Assembly (NCBI GenBank): GCA_021805955.1
Contig: JAJZDO010000927.1
Coordinates: 1-7,700 of the forward strand
From: Acidobacteriota bacterium
Lineage (GTDB): Bacteria > Acidobacteriota > Terriglobia > Terriglobales > Acidobacteriaceae
DNA length: 7,700 bases
Reading direction: 5' to 3'
In this document: positions 7,011 through 7,700 of the stretch, one piece after another
Numbering within the stretch: the first letter of the stretch is position 1
Layout of the letters: every line of letters begins with the position of its first letter
Notes under the pieces: model-generated
Told to the model about the DNA's origin: nothing
The model's database searches: none
The model's input: the letters and a program-made list of their open reading frames with translations, nothing else
Translations under genes and position numbers: made by a program

Positions 7011-7700
7011 GTGACAGATACAACGACACACGCTTCCGATGAATCCGTGCCGGCCAAGCAGGCAACGCCTGCGGCTCCGGTCTTGCTGGATGGCGAGCGG
7101 CGGGCATGGCTGGCGCTGGCGATGACCAGCCGGCTTGGAATGACCCGCATTTGGCGCGCCGTGAACACCGTCGGCAGCGCGGAAGGCGTGATGGCCCTGC
7201 CGCTGACGCAGTTGGAGGGTTTACGCCTGCCGGCCGTGTCTGCGCAGTCGATCGTCTCCGGCAAGTCTCTGATCGAAGCGGAAAAAGAGTGGAAACGCGT
7301 GCAGGAGGGTGGTGGAACGCTCATCACTCCGGCGGATGAGGAATATCCGGAGCGGCTGCGCGAGATCTACGATCCACCAACGGTATTGTGGCTGCGCGGC
7401 GACAAATCGCTGCTGGCGCAGCCTGGGATTGCCATCGTCGGGACGCGCCATCCCACGCCGTATGGCACGGGGATGGCGGAGATTCTGGCGCGCGATCTGG
7501 CGGCGCATGGCTTGATTATTTTGAGCGGCATGGCGCGGGGTGTCGACACAGCGGCGCATCGCGGCGCGCTCGACGCGCGCGGCAAAACCATCGCCGTCTG
7601 GGGCACCGGGATCGATGTCATCTATCCCAAAGAGAACAAGCGGCTGGCGGAGCAGATCCTCGAGACGGGAGGCGCGATCCTGAGCGAATATCCGATGGGA
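7011..7700 (+). CDS. dprA: DNA-processing protein DprA, 5' part
   Basis: The first 230 residues of DprA, cut off by the window edge (family proteins usually run 360-400). DprA binds incoming single-stranded DNA in natural transformation and loads RecA onto it. The Rossmann-like core starts near residue 141: IAIVGTRHPTPYGTGMAEIL, then LSGMARGVDTAAHRGAL (171-187), TIAVWGTGIDVIYPKENKRL and GAILSEYPMG at the edge. The nucleic-acid pocket motif SGxARGxD is present. An N-terminal helical region (about 35-110) precedes it. The start is taken at GTG 7011, giving a short Thr/Ala/Pro-rich leader before the conserved DGERRAWLALAMTSRLG. No ribosome site supports this choice, and the frame is open somewhat further upstream without an ATG. 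Confidence 0.9.
   Translation, partial: MTDTTTHASDESVPAKQATPAAPVLLDGERRAWLALAMTSRLGMTRIWRAVNTVGSAEGVMALPLTQLEGLRLPAVSAQSIVSGKSLIEAEKEWKRVQEGGGTLITPADEEYPERLREIYDPPTVLWLRGDKSLLAQPGIAIVGTRHPTPYGTGMAEILARDLAAHGLIILSGMARGVDTAAHRGALDARGKTIAVWGTGIDVIYPKENKRLAEQILETGGAILSEYPMG

Noticed and set aside
6991..7014. Seven-codon frame (MLHHPPT) whose TGA overlaps the dprA GTG, possible leader peptide
   Set aside because: No ribosome site precedes it, and overlaps of this kind arise easily by chance.

Overview
The window looks like part of an acidobacterial (Terriglobia-type) chromosome. This is inferred from moderately high GC, a futalosine-pathway mqnA gene, a lone GC-rich dprA, and short hairpin repeats ending in AGGATGGGGCACCC that I associate from memory with that group. 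Taxonomy is an inference and was not tested.

Left edge (72-652): a BrnT/BrnA-type toxin-antitoxin module that is visibly decayed. The toxin is frameshifted before its conserved C-terminal motif. The antitoxin carries a 19-bp tandem duplication and a later one-base loss that together keep the frame open while scrambling its DNA-binding core. A hairpin repeat follows (692-722). Next come an aldo/keto reductase on the minus strand (811-1848) and, divergently, a plus-strand pair: an LpxH-type metallophosphatase (1983-2810) overlapped by a family 2 glycosyltransferase (2686-3402), probably acting on the cell envelope.

Middle (3403-5115): a stretch of about 310 bases without a convincing gene but holding a clear minus-strand rho-independent terminator (3566-3600). 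It serves a small secreted Lys/Gln/Ala-rich protein (3714-4055, minus). mqnA (chorismate dehydratase, minus) follows.

Right part (5100-6880): an accessory pocket between mqnA and dprA. It holds an intact BrnT-type toxin with a CopG/BrnA-type antitoxin and a recognisable promoter/operator, a second copy of the hairpin repeat, and a lower-GC gene of unknown function (5887-6876). That gene carries an R-x4-H (RSIVAH) motif typical of HEPN ribonuclease domains. The window ends inside dprA (7011 onward), which is open at the edge.

The most interesting points are: one dead and one apparently live BrnT-type module, each followed closely by the same hairpin repeat and each with a -10-like hexamer six bases before a GTG start; the HEPN-like gene beside the live module; and the 125-base overlap between the phosphatase and glycosyltransferase genes.
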